Positions 1 through 7,949 of a stretch of DNA of 28,456 nt are shown piece by piece. Each line of letters begins with the position of its first letter. Position 1 is the first letter of the stretch. Source of the stretch: JAAFIM01 sp964467315 (GTDB taxonomy: Bacteria; Bacteroidota; Bacteroidia; Chitinophagales; Saprospiraceae); NCBI GenBank assembly GCA_964467315.1, contig CAYXSA010000056.1:1-28456 (forward strand). The letters run 5' to 3'. A program made the position numbers and the translations under genes. The notes under the pieces are model-generated. The model made no database searches and had not been told where the DNA came from. It was given only the letters and a program-made list of their open reading frames with translations.

Positions 1-161
1 GATTGGATTCATTAATAATACGACATTTTAATTCTACATGCGGCGCACCTGAGGGGCAACCCTTGTGGTTGCCCCACTTATGCGCGCCCACACACGCCCT
101 ACTTATGTGTCCCGCAAAAAAACAAACCCCCTTTCCCTTCAAAAAGGAAAGGGGGCATTTT
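1..161. other. Left-edge intergenic region
   Basis: I see no credible gene here. A hairpin at about 52-76 (GGGGCAACC, loop, GGTTGCCCC) resembles the 'GGGGCAGCC...GGCTGCCCC' arm of the dispersed element described below. The conserved GCGTGAGGGATAG and GGGCACGCC ends are missing, so at most it is a decayed remnant. A terminator for the neighbouring minus-strand gene occupies 116-155. Confidence 0.4.
116..155 (-). terminator. Rho-independent terminator of the 162-1379 gene
   Basis: On the minus strand, directly after the stop codon at 162-164, a 10-bp stem (CCCCCTTTCC at 146-155 read on the minus strand, pairing with 127-136) closes a 9-nt loop. It is followed by a T-rich tail (TTTGTTTTTTT, complement of 116-126). 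This is the cleanest intrinsic terminator in the window and fits the end of the minus-strand transcript. Confidence 0.85.
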
Positions 162-1379
162 CTAATCCACCACGTACATCGTCTGCGCCGATTTTATATA
201 CGCCTGCGGGTCGAATGTGGCATCGAAGGCATTGGTTAAGGCGGTGAGTTTGGTTTTGAGCTGTATCATTTCGCTTTTGACCTCGCCGACTTGGCAGTTT
301 TCGTACTTAGAAATTAGCTTTTGATACTTATGGATGTTTTCTTTCATGCGGAAGGTGAGCATACCAAAACGCACTTTCAGCGCTTGGACGCTTTCCATCT
401 GATGAAAAAATACGGTTTTCCATTTGTCGGGATTGCTTTTGCGCTCTTTGTTGATGCGCTCGGCGATGACCTTAGTAAGGGATAGAATGTACTCAAAACG
501 CTTGCTGGCATCATTCTGCCTTGTGAATGCCGCATCAAACTGCGGGCGGGCAATGTCGAGTAGTTGCAGGTTTTTCTCCAAGAGGTCGGCGTATAGGCGC
601 TGCAATTCGTCGAGTTCTTTGTTGATTTCGTCCCATTCGCCTTCGATTAGGCTGCGTTCGTGATTGAATTGGCTAAGGACTGCCGTTAGCTCGAACATTT
701 TTTGGCTTTCTTCGCGCAGTTCTTTGTCCCTTTTGCTGAGTCCGTTGATGAAAGAGCCGATGCTTTCGAGCAGCGAATTGGCAAGCGGACCCGCCAGCGG
801 TAGCGTGCCCTTGCCGACATCACCAGCCAATGAAAGCAGATTATCGAGTACGCCGAGTTTTGCGTCTATGGATTTTTGCTTATCCATATAGGCTTTGAAC
901 TTCTTAAACCAAGTGTCGTAACCTTTGTATTTCATGGGATTGCCGACGCTGTTTACTTGCGAAAAGAAATCGCGCGAGGCGTTGAAAAGTACCAGCGGTT
1001 TTATTTCTCTGCCCATCTCTATGAGATTGATAAAGGCAGATTTATAATTGTGCTGATAGGCGGAAACGGTACGCTCGCTCAATGTTTCTTCCTTTTTTTC
1101 GAGCAGTTGTACGCGTTCTTGCAGATTTTCGACGCGTTTTTTATCGTTTTTTTCCGACTGTAGTTGCACATCAAGCGAGGCGATGCGGGTTTCTAAGTCT
1201 TTGAGCTGCTTGGCGCTGTTTTCGTTGTTGGCGCTGTGCTGGCGTGCCAATTCTTGGAGCAAGGCAGCGCGCATGAGCGAATCGTTGGCGGGCGATAGGG
1301 GGCGCAAGCTGTCCTGCGCCTGCAGCAGCGGAGCAGAAAGCAAACCCAAAAACAGCGCAAAAGCAGAAAGAATCTTCAT
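162..1379 (-). CDS. Secreted coiled-coil protein, function unknown
   Basis: This is a 405-residue protein that I do not assign to a family. It begins with a signal peptide (MKILSAFALFLGLLSAPLLQAQ, cleavage near residue 22), so it is exported to the periplasm or beyond. Residues about 30-110 are rich in E, K, Q and L with heptad-like spacing, predicting a long coiled coil, and a second helical, charged stretch covers about 210-345. The middle (about 170-215) is Gly/Leu-rich and could be membrane-associated or a turn-rich linker. I see no catalytic motif. The reading frame stays open upstream only as a short out-of-frame shadow, and the ATG at 1379 is directly followed by the signal peptide, which supports the start. 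It is a single gene with its own terminator downstream. Upstream lies copy 1 of the dispersed element, in antisense orientation. Confidence 0.8.
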   Translation of the reverse strand: MKILSAFALFLGLLSAPLLQAQDSLRPLSPANDSLMRAALLQELARQHSANNENSAKQLKDLETRIASLDVQLQSEKNDKKRVENLQERVQLLEKKEETLSERTVSAYQHNYKSAFINLIEMGREIKPLVLFNASRDFFSQVNSVGNPMKYKGYDTWFKKFKAYMDKQKSIDAKLGVLDNLLSLAGDVGKGTLPLAGPLANSLLESIGSFINGLSKRDKELREESQKMFELTAVLSQFNHERSLIEGEWDEINKELDELQRLYADLLEKNLQLLDIARPQFDAAFTRQNDASKRFEYILSLTKVIAERINKERKSNPDKWKTVFFHQMESVQALKVRFGMLTFRMKENIHKYQKLISKYENCQVGEVKSEMIQLKTKLTALTNAFDATFDPQAYIKSAQTMYVVD

Positions 1380-1404
1380 TGGTGCGAGGTTTTTTTATGT
1401 GTAG

Positions 1405-1424
1405 GGGCGAATAATTATTCGCCC
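1405..1424. repeat. Perfect 20-bp palindrome beside element copy 1
   Basis: GGGCGAATAATTATTCGCCC is a perfect palindrome 5 bp from the GCGTGAGGG end of element copy 1. Its half (GGGGCGAAT/ATTCGCCC) matches arm 2 of copies 3 and 4. It occupies the position where other copies carry an extra upstream hairpin, so I read it as a fourth arm of copy 1 and not as an operator. It also lies 26 bp upstream of the start codon at 1379, so an operator role is not excluded. Confidence 0.6.
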
Positions 1425-1429
1425 AAATT

Positions 1430-1590
1430 GCGTGAGGGATAGCAATGTAGAGCCGTAGCATGCTACGGCTCGCAATGGATAGCCCGACCGCGCCCCCCTT
1501 TTTGCCCCGCGTTTTACGCGGGGTGCCTGCGCGAGCCGTAGCGTGCTACGGCTTTACAGCGCAGGCAGGGGCGCGGGCACGCCCCCAAAA
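1430..1590 (+). repeat. Dispersed three-way-junction element, copy 1
   Basis: The conserved 5' end GCGTGAGGGATAG is at 1430 and ATAGCCCGACC at about 1478-1488. The end GGGCACGCC plus A-run is at about 1576-1590, one base from the stop codon of the alpha/beta hydrolase. Arm 2 contains the perfect palindrome AGCCGTAGCATGCTACGGCT (1451-1470). Arm 3 is closed by GCGCCCC/GGGGCGC and contains a one-base variant of the same palindrome (1534-1553). Confidence 0.85.
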
Positions 1591-1591
1591 A

Positions 1592-2527
1592 TTAAATTTT
1601 ATCCACGAATAAGCCTTTTCGGCGCTCTTCCAAATCTATCTGCAACTGTATATGGTCGTAGATTTCTTCCAGTGCGCGCGTCGCTTCGGGTATGAAGCGC
1701 CAAGCCATGTGCCAGACGTGAAACATGCCCTCCCAAATGCCGAGTGTTACCTGCGTGTTGGTGCCCTTTGCTTTTTGGTGTAGGCGGACGGCATCGTCGA
1801 GTAAAATTTCGTCCGTGCCCACATGCAAAAACAGGGGACAAAGGTCGTTCAAGTCCGCGTAAATGGTGGAAATCAGCGGATTATGCGCATCGCCTTCGCC
1901 CACGTACCAGCTCGCCCATTCGCGCACCGTTGGCGCGGGCAACAGGGGGTCGATGTCGGCTTTAGTGGTGAAGGATTCGCCCCTAAGGCTCAAATCTGCC
2001 CAAGGCGAGAGGAGTATCGCCGTGAGCGGCTGTGGCATATTTAGCTCTTTTAGGCGCAGCAGCATGGAGAGCGCCAGACCGCCGCCCGCAGAGTCGCCCG
2101 CTACGATAATATCCTCTGGCTTATAGGTCTGCAAAAGCCATTCGTAGATGCTCACCACATCGTTCAAACCCGCTGGGAATGGGTTTTCGGGCGCTAAACG
2201 ATAGTCGGGCGCAAAGACCCGAATGCCCAAATCTTTGGACATCCTGCCTATCAAACCCCAATGCGAATGCGGCGAACAGGAGGCATATCCGCCCCCGTGT
2301 ATGAAAAATAAAACCCGCTGCGGCGCTTTTTCTTGCGGAGGATAGCACCATTCCGCCTTCAAGCCCTGCACCTCTACCGCCTCAAATTTTACCCCCGAAG
2401 GCGGACGCATGCGCGAAAACCATTTTTCCTTCTCCACGCGCAAGCGCTTCAAATCTGAAAGATATTTGCTTGCATGCGAGCGCAAGCGGCGCAAAAACCA
2501 TTTTGCTATATTGGCACGTATCGGCAT
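1592..2527 (-). CDS. Alpha/beta hydrolase, hormone-sensitive-lipase type
   Basis: This is a predicted cytoplasmic carboxylesterase/lipase of 311 residues that hydrolyses ester bonds; the natural substrate cannot be read from the sequence. The HSL (fold-3) signature is complete: oxyanion-hole motif HGGGY at 77-81, nucleophile elbow GDSAGG with Ser146, acid Asp239 in VGTDE, and His270 in EGMFHVWH. The DYRLAPE motif at 108-114 is also typical. There is no signal peptide; the first 45 residues form a basic helical cap. The length is normal for the family. Only 4 bp separate the ATG from a 7-bp tandem repeat (2532-2560), so its translation start lies against repeat DNA. The stop codon abuts element copy 1. 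It stands alone, not in an obvious operon with the oxidoreductase upstream (gap 152 bp). Confidence 0.93.
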   Translation of the reverse strand: MPIRANIAKWFLRRLRSHASKYLSDLKRLRVEKEKWFSRMRPPSGVKFEAVEVQGLKAEWCYPPQEKAPQRVLFFIHGGGYASCSPHSHWGLIGRMSKDLGIRVFAPDYRLAPENPFPAGLNDVVSIYEWLLQTYKPEDIIVAGDSAGGGLALSMLLRLKELNMPQPLTAILLSPWADLSLRGESFTTKADIDPLLPAPTVREWASWYVGEGDAHNPLISTIYADLNDLCPLFLHVGTDEILLDDAVRLHQKAKGTNTQVTLGIWEGMFHVWHMAWRFIPEATRALEEIYDHIQLQIDLEERRKGLFVDKI

Positions 2528-2531
2528 GATG

Positions 2532-2560
2532 CGAGTTACGAGTTACGAGTTACGAATGAC
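2532..2560. repeat. Heptamer tandem repeat (CGAGTTA)
   Basis: Three head-to-tail copies of CGAGTTA run into a diverged CGAATGA unit, so the period is exactly 7 bp. The array begins 4 bp upstream of the alpha/beta hydrolase start codon, inside its untranslated leader. The last unit resembles the GAATGAC units at 10297-10406, suggesting one family of heptameric repeats. The repeat CGAATGACAAATA/G near 2611-2625 is a further single relic. Confidence 0.8.
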
Positions 2561-2637
2561 AAATGCGAACGGTGTAGCCCTCCGCGAAGCGAAGTGAAGT
2601 GAACGAGTAGCGAATGACAAATAGTACTTGCTACCAC

Positions 2638-2655
2638 TGCCGCCGCAAGGCGGCA
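2638..2655. other. Hairpin with GCAA loop downstream of the oxidoreductase
   Basis: TGCCGCC, loop GCAA, GGCGGCA: a perfect 7-bp stem 25 bp past the stop codon of the 2680-3978 gene. No T-run follows on the minus strand, so it is not a standard intrinsic terminator, although it may mark the end of that transcript. Confidence 0.4.
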
Positions 2656-2661
2656 TAATAC

Positions 2662-2693
2662 CTAAACACAAAGCACAACCTAAACACAAAGCA
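2662..2693. repeat. 18-bp tandem duplication across a stop codon
   Basis: CTAAACACAAAGCA occurs at 2662-2675 and again at 2680-2693. The second copy holds the last codons and the TAG stop (2680-2682) of the oxidoreductase gene, and the first lies just downstream. The likely cause is a small slippage duplication of the gene end; the protein is not changed. Confidence 0.75.
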
Positions 2694-3978
2694 GATCGAC
2701 AATAGCGCGAGCGGCTTTTTTGGCTTCGCCCACCGCATTGACGACCTCTGCGCCCCCATTGACGGCATCGCCTGCGGCGAAAACGCGGGGATTGGTGCTG
2801 CGATAGTTGGCATCTACGACGATGCGCCCGCCTTTGTCGACCTGCAAGTTGGGTATCAGCGAAAGGAAGGGCGTTTGTTTCGCCTGCCCTGTCGCCAAAA
2901 TGACCATATCGCAATCGATAACTCGAGCTTTGCCGTCGGTATGCTTAAATTCTATGCCGCAGACCTTGCCTTCGGCATCGTCTAAAACGGCTACGGGGCT
3001 ATAGCCGAATAAGCCTTTTACGCCGACGCTTTTCGCCAAATCGTACTCAAATTCATAAGCACCCATCTCGCTTTTGGGCTTGCGATAGACCAAATACACC
3101 TGCTCTGCGCCCATGCGGGCGGCTTCCGAAGCGGCATCCATCGCCGTATTGCCGCCGCCGACGACGACGACGCATTTGCCGACGAAGGTATCAAAGGGCT
3201 TTAATTTTAGCTGCTCGATAAATTCCGTAGCGCCTATGCAGTTTTGCAAATCTTCGCCCGCTATATTTAGCTTGCGCGTTTGCCCCATGCCGATACCCAA
3301 AAAGAGCGCGTCATAGTTCTGTAGCAGCTCATTTATTTGCTGCTGCGTTTCGATGCGATGGTTGTAAATTATCTGAAAACCCAACTGTTTTTGCAGGTAA
3401 TTCACCTCGTCCAAGACGGTTTGATTTTCGATTTTGTAGGGCGCTACCCCGTGCAAAGCCAGCCCCGAAGGCTGCGATTTGGCTTCGTAAATGTCTACGG
3501 CGATGCCTTCGCGGCGCAGCTCGCAAGCGGCGGCAATGCCTGCGGGACCCGCACCCACAACGGCTACGCGCTTGCCTGTTTCGGCTTTGGGCGTGTAGAG
3601 CGGATAATCGACCTCTATGGCGGCAGTCGTCGCAAAAGACTGCAAACGCCCGATTTCTATGGGCTTTTGATTTTGTTCGTTATACACGCAAGCACCTTCG
3701 CAAAGCACCTCCGTCGGGCAAACCTTGCCGCAGATATTGCCAAAATAGTTGCTGTCGTATATCGTACGCGCTGCGCCTATCGTGTTGCCCGTATAAATTT
3801 GGCGGATAAATAAGGGAATATCTATGCTCGTCGGGCAGGCTTTCTGACAGGGAGCATCGTAGCAAAACAAACAGCGCGCACTCTCTTGCTGCGCCATCGT
3901 CGCCTGCATCAGGGGCTTTATCTGCGCGAAATTCTCGGCTAATTCTGCCGCATTTTGTGGTTGGATAAATTCGGACAT
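2680..3978 (-). CDS. PreT/GltD-like Fe-S flavoprotein oxidoreductase
   Basis: This is an NAD(P)H-dependent flavin oxidoreductase subunit of 432 residues. The N-terminal Fer4_20-type domain has eight cysteines: C36, C39, C44, C48 (CLFCYDAPCQKACP) and C83, C87, C93, C97, which bind two [4Fe-4S] clusters in this family. The FAD-binding GAGPAG motif is at 142-147 and the NAD(P)-binding GGGNTAMD at 274-281; the C-terminal AAGDA...GGAEVVNAVGEAKKAA stretch completes the fold. This is the layout of PreT (dihydropyrimidine dehydrogenase subunit) and of the glutamate synthase small subunit. Length and isolation favour PreT, but no preA-like or gltB-like partner is adjacent, so the pathway stays open. 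I place the start at 3978, although the frame is open to 4083, because the extension reads through element copy 2 and adds only low-complexity residues before MSEFIQ. Confidence 0.9.
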   Translation of the reverse strand: MSEFIQPQNAAELAENFAQIKPLMQATMAQQESARCLFCYDAPCQKACPTSIDIPLFIRQIYTGNTIGAARTIYDSNYFGNICGKVCPTEVLCEGACVYNEQNQKPIEIGRLQSFATTAAIEVDYPLYTPKAETGKRVAVVGAGPAGIAAACELRREGIAVDIYEAKSQPSGLALHGVAPYKIENQTVLDEVNYLQKQLGFQIIYNHRIETQQQINELLQNYDALFLGIGMGQTRKLNIAGEDLQNCIGATEFIEQLKLKPFDTFVGKCVVVVGGGNTAMDAASEAARMGAEQVYLVYRKPKSEMGAYEFEYDLAKSVGVKGLFGYSPVAVLDDAEGKVCGIEFKHTDGKARVIDCDMVILATGQAKQTPFLSLIPNLQVDKGGRIVVDANYRSTNPRVFAAGDAVNGGAEVVNAVGEAKKAARAIVDLLCV

Positions 3979-4028
3979 AGGTATATTGTATTTTCGTGTG
4001 TGTGTGCTAATTTTTATCTTTTTTTCTT

Positions 4029-4110
4029 GGGCGTGCCCGCGCCCCAATAAAGGGGGCGCGGTCGGGCTATTCGGGGCAGCCACAAGGGCTGCCCCTACTA
4101 TCCCTCACGC
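4029..4110 (-). repeat. Dispersed three-way-junction element, copy 2
   Basis: This is a compact copy. On the minus strand it reads GCGTGAGGGATAG, TA, arm 2 (GGGGCAGCC, loop, GGCTGCCCC), GA, ATAGCCCGA, arm 3 (CCGCGCCCC, loop, GGGGCGCGG), GCACGCCC and an A-rich tail toward the oxidoreductase start 51 bp away. A GC-rich hairpin (GCCGCGC/GCGCGGC, about 4115-4140) lies just beyond the GCGTG end. Of all copies, this one shows the fold most simply. Confidence 0.88.
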
Positions 4111-4269
4111 AAATAAGGCGCGCGCCGCGCAAAGGGCGCGGCACGCAGCTATAAGTAGGACGGTTCGGGCAGCGCAATAGCCCCGATAGGGGCTTAATTT
4201 TCATAACCGTAGGCGAGCGCGTAGCGCGTTGCCTGCGGAACAGCGAGCCCCCCCCAACCCAGCGCAACT
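4111..4269. other. Intergenic region with small hairpins
   Basis: No credible coding sequence. Besides the GC-rich hairpin next to element copy 2, AGCCCC-GATA-GGGGCT at 4179-4194 is a 6-bp hairpin followed on the plus strand by TAATTTT. It could act as a weak terminator for plus-strand transcripts, but no plus-strand gene precedes it. On the minus strand it lies about 80 bp after the AIPR gene with no T-run. Confidence 0.4.
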
Positions 4270-6030
4270 TTATAGCTTGTCTATATCTTCAGCGCTGAGG
4301 GTAATGGCTTCGAATCTTTCTCGCATTTGGTTGTAGGCATTGGTTTCAGCCCCAAAAAATGCAAAAACATTAGGCTTTTCATAAAAGGGCATCTGCTTGA
4401 TTAAAAAATTATGAATAAAAGTAAAAATTTTGTAAAAAACTTCCTCTTCTTTCCTCTCAAAATGTTTGATTATCTTTTGGCTTATTTCGTTTTCGTTGCA
4501 ATCAAATTTAGCTTTAAAGTATTTCGTTAAAACACTTTTTGATAGAGCGATATTCGGAAGAACATAATTGGGCTTAAAAATTTTATCGTTTTTTCGATAA
4601 AAAACATACAGATACCAAGCCGCCCGCATATCTTCCAAGCGCGTATTTTCGTTGAAAATCGTTTCGTAAAGCCCATCTTTGCTAACTTCCTCTGACCTAA
4701 AAAGTCGATTTTTACTATCCTTCCCTGATACGATATTTGCTGTTGCGGGCTTTTGCAAATGATAGGCTAAATAGGCAATCGCAAAAGTATAATTTGTCAC
4801 CACTTCTACCCCTTCGGGCACTTTTCTAAATTCGCCGCGTCGTTTTTCGTACCAAGTATTTGTTTGGAAAGAGGCTTTTTGTAGGGCTATTTGTATATCG
4901 TCGTTAGCGCAAAAATCTCTATCTTCTACGGGATTTTGCGAATTGGTATAGCGGGTAACGTTGAGGTCGAAATCCTTGCCGCCCGACTTGAGTAGGCGCA
5001 AGGTTATCAGCATTTCATTATCCATTTGCTTCTTTTCGGTCTGAGAAGCATTTTCATAAGCGCGGTAAATAGCGTACACCGTTTGCGCTCCGTTGATGAC
5101 TTGCAAGCCGCCGTCTAAGCTTATATTTTCGGCATGCGTGCCGATTTTAGGCAAAAATTTGGTAATAGCGGTAATGCCATTGTTGTAGTACCAAAAATAA
5201 GCAGGGTTTTCGGCTGCCGTCTTTTCGATGTCCGAATTAAATTGCGACTCCCATAGCGGATTGCGCACGTTCTTGAAAAAAAGTGCGAAGCCGTATTTGT
5301 CGAATAAATCCCAAATTGCTTTGGGGCGCAACAGTAATATATAAGCATCAAAAGGCTTTTCTATACGTGTATGCCCGTTATCTTGAGCGGATACGATGGG
5401 CAAATTTATCAGCGTTTCTTCTGGATTTAGGTAAGTATTTAGCGGATTTAGGGGCGATATGCCTTTGTACTGCCTATCTATATAATCTGATTTGATGCGA
5501 TTTATATCTATTACCTCAAATTTGATTTTCGGATTTTTATTGATAAATGCCGCTATATTTTCGTCTGCGCCTCCTTCGTATCGGGTAAGGGTAAAAAATA
5601 GAAATCGAACCTCGCCGTTATTTCTTAGATGCGCGTCTAGTTCTCTGATTTTAGCGGATAGTTTGGGATTTATATTTTTCTTTTCGCTTTTCAGTATGCT
5701 ATCAAAATCGCTAAGGGCTATTTTTATTTCCGAAGAGCTTGTTTTTTCATTGTATTTCTGAATCCATTTAGACTGTAAAATATAAAAAATACGATTATTT
5801 AAGTGGTCGTTGTAATCAAATACAATATCGCAAGAGCTATCATTATCGCCTTCGGTGATATAGTCCCGATAGTTTAGCTTTTTTGCATAGAAGTCCAGAA
5901 ACCATATCAAAAAGGCATAGGATTTTTTTTGATTGGTATCTTGTTTTTGTATAAATTCATCGTCTTTATACTTTTCTACCAATGCGTTTATTTCTGCGTC
6001 TATGATTTGGCGAAACTGCTTTTCTTCCAT
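4270..6030 (-). CDS. AIPR-family protein with nuclease-like N-terminus
   Basis: This 586-residue protein matches the AIPR (abortive infection phage resistance, PF10592) family. The diagnostic core is FFKNVRNPLW (251-260), FWYYNNGIT (279-287) and GGLQVINGAQT (307-317). The N-terminus carries a plausible PD-(D/E)xK-like site: Asp68 in CDIVFD and Gln86-Ser-Lys88 in ILQSKW, a QxK variant seen in Mrr/AIPR-type nucleases. The likely role is cytoplasmic phage defence, possibly nucleic-acid cleavage; this is family inference. The gene is clearly more A+T-rich than its neighbours (many AAA, ATT and TTT codons), which suggests horizontal acquisition. A 128-aa unknown gene lies 76 bp upstream on the same strand, and the pair is flanked by inverted copies of the dispersed element. 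The start at 6030 gives a full N-terminal domain. Confidence 0.88.
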   Translation of the reverse strand: MEEKQFRQIIDAEINALVEKYKDDEFIQKQDTNQKKSYAFLIWFLDFYAKKLNYRDYITEGDNDSSCDIVFDYNDHLNNRIFYILQSKWIQKYNEKTSSSEIKIALSDFDSILKSEKKNINPKLSAKIRELDAHLRNNGEVRFLFFTLTRYEGGADENIAAFINKNPKIKFEVIDINRIKSDYIDRQYKGISPLNPLNTYLNPEETLINLPIVSAQDNGHTRIEKPFDAYILLLRPKAIWDLFDKYGFALFFKNVRNPLWESQFNSDIEKTAAENPAYFWYYNNGITAITKFLPKIGTHAENISLDGGLQVINGAQTVYAIYRAYENASQTEKKQMDNEMLITLRLLKSGGKDFDLNVTRYTNSQNPVEDRDFCANDDIQIALQKASFQTNTWYEKRRGEFRKVPEGVEVVTNYTFAIAYLAYHLQKPATANIVSGKDSKNRLFRSEEVSKDGLYETIFNENTRLEDMRAAWYLYVFYRKNDKIFKPNYVLPNIALSKSVLTKYFKAKFDCNENEISQKIIKHFERKEEEVFYKIFTFIHNFLIKQMPFYEKPNVFAFFGAETNAYNQMRERFEAITLSAEDIDKL

Positions 6031-6106
6031 CTTTATAGCTCTTATTTTTTGTTTGCTGCTTTTTTAGCGCCATAGGCGCAAATGCGCTTGGGGGGCTGTA
6101 TTTTAT

Positions 6107-6493
6107 TTAGCGATTCGGAAGACCGATATTAGCAACAGGCTTTAAAGTATTTACATCTGCCAACCACTTTTTGAGCAGCTTTTCTAAGCCTATTTCGTCT
6201 TTTATGTTGTAATACTTTTCTGTCCTAATAAGAAACATATCCCAATCATAACCATGAAGTTCTTCTTCGTATATTTCGCTGAATTCAAGGTATTCTATCT
6301 CGTAATGCAGAAAATAGTAGTGGACTTGTTCATTTCGATAATCGACCCCTTTTTTCATAACTACCGTAATCCAAGCCTTATTATTGGGGTTATCGCCTGT
6401 TGCTGCTACTACAGCGCCAACCATTCCATCGTAGGTTTTGCCGTGTTCAAGCTGATTTAAAATTCGGTGGTCTATGTTGGATTTTTCTGGCAT
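6107..6493 (-). CDS. Small acidic protein, possible AIPR partner
   Basis: This is a 128-residue cytoplasmic protein with no signal peptide or membrane segment and no family I recognise. It is rich in aromatic and acidic residues (EYLEFSEIYEEELHGYDWD near the middle) and ends with an amphipathic helix (IGLEKLLKKWLADV). The start at 6493 is chosen because the longer frame to 6685 merely translates element copy 3 into Pro/Gly/Arg-rich sequence. It precedes the AIPR gene by 76 bp in the same direction and shares its lower GC, so the two were probably acquired and transcribed together. An immunity, regulator or sensor role for the AIPR protein is inference only. Confidence 0.72.
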   Translation of the reverse strand: MPEKSNIDHRILNQLEHGKTYDGMVGAVVAATGDNPNNKAWITVVMKKGVDYRNEQVHYYFLHYEIEYLEFSEIYEEELHGYDWDMFLIRTEKYYNIKDEIGLEKLLKKWLADVNTLKPVANIGLPNR

Positions 6494-6536
6494 GAAGGAG
6501 CTGAGGAAAAAAATAATTGCGCCGCAGGCGCAAAAC

Positions 6537-6683
6537 GCGTGAGGGATAGTAGGGGCGAATCCACATTCGCCCTTATTAGGGCGATGTGGATACGCCCCGA
6601 ATAGCCCGACCCCGCCCCCCTTTTTGCGCCGCTTTGCGGCGTGCCCGCCCCTTTTTAGGGCGGGCAGGGGCGGGGGCACGCCC
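6537..6683 (+). repeat. Dispersed three-way-junction element, copy 3
   Basis: GCGTGAGGGATAG at 6537; GGGCACGCCC ends at 6683, followed by AAAAAAA that touches the pepT stop codon (6691-6693). Arm 2 is a long, almost perfect hairpin (GGGGCG, ATCCACAT and TCGCCC pairing with GGGCGA, ATGTGGAT and CGCCCC). Arm 3 is closed by CCGCCCC/GGGGCGG and holds two smaller nested hairpins. A short GCGCC-GCA-GGCGC hairpin precedes the GCGTG end at 6520-6532. Confidence 0.88.
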
Positions 6684-6690
6684 AAAAAAA

Positions 6691-7926
6691 CTACCCTTTC
6701 CTCTCCGCAGCGAGCCTTGCGATATGCACAATGCAGCGGCTGGCGGCTTGCATGGTTTCTAAGGCGACGTACTCGTAACGCCCATGAAAATTGAGCCCGC
6801 CCGCGAAAATGTTGGGGCAGGGCAGACCCATGAAAGAGAGGCGCGAACCGTCCGTGCCGCCGCGTATGGGTTGCACCTTGGGCACTACGCCCGCAGCCGC
6901 AAAGGCGCTTTTTGCCAAGTCGAGTATATGCGGCAGCGGCTCGACTTTTTCGCGCATATTGTAGTAATAATCGGTGATGGCGGCGCTTAGGCGACCCGCA
7001 TGCTTGGCATTTAGGCGCTCGACGGCAGCCGAAAAAAGCGCCTTCCGATTTTCAAAACTTGCCCTATCGTGGTCGCGTATGATGTAGCGCAGCGTGGCGC
7101 TATCCACATCGCCATTGATGCTATTGAGGTGAAAAAATCCCTCGTAGCCTTCTGTATATTCGGGGCGCTCTTCGGCGGGCAAAGCAGCGATAAATTCCTG
7201 TGCGATATGCAGCGCATTCACCATTTTATCCTTTGCAAACCCTGGATGCACGTTCTTGCCCTGTATCTGCAGGACGGCGTTGGCGGCGTTAAAGTTCTCA
7301 AATTGCAACTCGCCCAGCTCCGAACCATCCATCGTATACGCCCAATCCGCGCCGAAAGCCGCCACATCAAACCTGTCTGCGCCTCTGCCGATTTCCTCAT
7401 CGGGGGTAAAACAGATGCGCAAGCGCGTGCGGGGAATTTCGGGGTGCTGCAAAAGATACTCCGCAGCCGCCATGATTTCGGCAACGCCCGCCTTATCGTC
7501 TGCGCCGAGTAGGGTAGTGCCGTCGGTGGTGATGAGCGTTTGCCCCTTGTACTGCGCGAGTTCGGGCGAGTCGGCAGGCGAAAGCACGATATTTTGCTCG
7601 GCATTTAGCAGCAAATCGCCGCCCGCATAATTTTCCCAAATTTTGGGATTTACCTTAGCCCCCGAAAAATCGGGCGAGGTATCCATGTGCGCCACAAAAC
7701 CAATCGTCGGACATTTGTGCGGGACATTGGCGGGTAGGGTAGCCGTAAGATAGCAATTTTCGTCAAGCTGCACATCTTGCAAACCCATAGCGATTAACTC
7801 CGCTTGCAGCACTTTAGCAAGCTCAAACTGCTTTAGCGTGCTGGGAAAACTCTGGCTGCTGGGGTCGGATTGGGTATCTATTTTTGCGTAGCGCAAAAAG
7901 CGCTCTAAGAGGCTGGGGAATTGCAT
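6691..7926 (-). CDS. pepT: Peptidase T (tripeptide aminopeptidase)
   Basis: A zinc tripeptidase of the M20B family that releases N-terminal residues from tripeptides in the cytoplasm. All metal and catalytic residues are present: His80 and catalytic Asp82 (AHMDTSPD), bridging Asp143 (GADDKAG), general base Glu177 with ligand Glu178 (PDEEIG), Asp200 (TMDG) and His381 (NFHGRYEY). The dimerisation lid lies between about 205 and 320 and contains the family's NVHPGFAKDKMVNA segment. At 411 residues it matches E. coli PepT closely in length. It is the last gene of a probable four-gene minus-strand unit; the stop codon is separated from element copy 3 by only an A/T-run. Confidence 0.96.
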   Translation of the reverse strand: MQFPSLLERFLRYAKIDTQSDPSSQSFPSTLKQFELAKVLQAELIAMGLQDVQLDENCYLTATLPANVPHKCPTIGFVAHMDTSPDFSGAKVNPKIWENYAGGDLLLNAEQNIVLSPADSPELAQYKGQTLITTDGTTLLGADDKAGVAEIMAAAEYLLQHPEIPRTRLRICFTPDEEIGRGADRFDVAAFGADWAYTMDGSELGELQFENFNAANAVLQIQGKNVHPGFAKDKMVNALHIAQEFIAALPAEERPEYTEGYEGFFHLNSINGDVDSATLRYIIRDHDRASFENRKALFSAAVERLNAKHAGRLSAAITDYYYNMREKVEPLPHILDLAKSAFAAAGVVPKVQPIRGGTDGSRLSFMGLPCPNIFAGGLNFHGRYEYVALETMQAASRCIVHIARLAAERKG

Positions 7927-7949
7927 ACGGAGCGGAGTGAGAGCGTTTT

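Noticed and set aside
1430..1590. Dispersed elements as rho-independent terminators
   Set aside because: The hairpins are strong, but on the GCGTG-to-CACGC strand they are followed by A-runs, and on the other strand the T-run precedes the hairpins. Neither is the arrangement of an intrinsic terminator.
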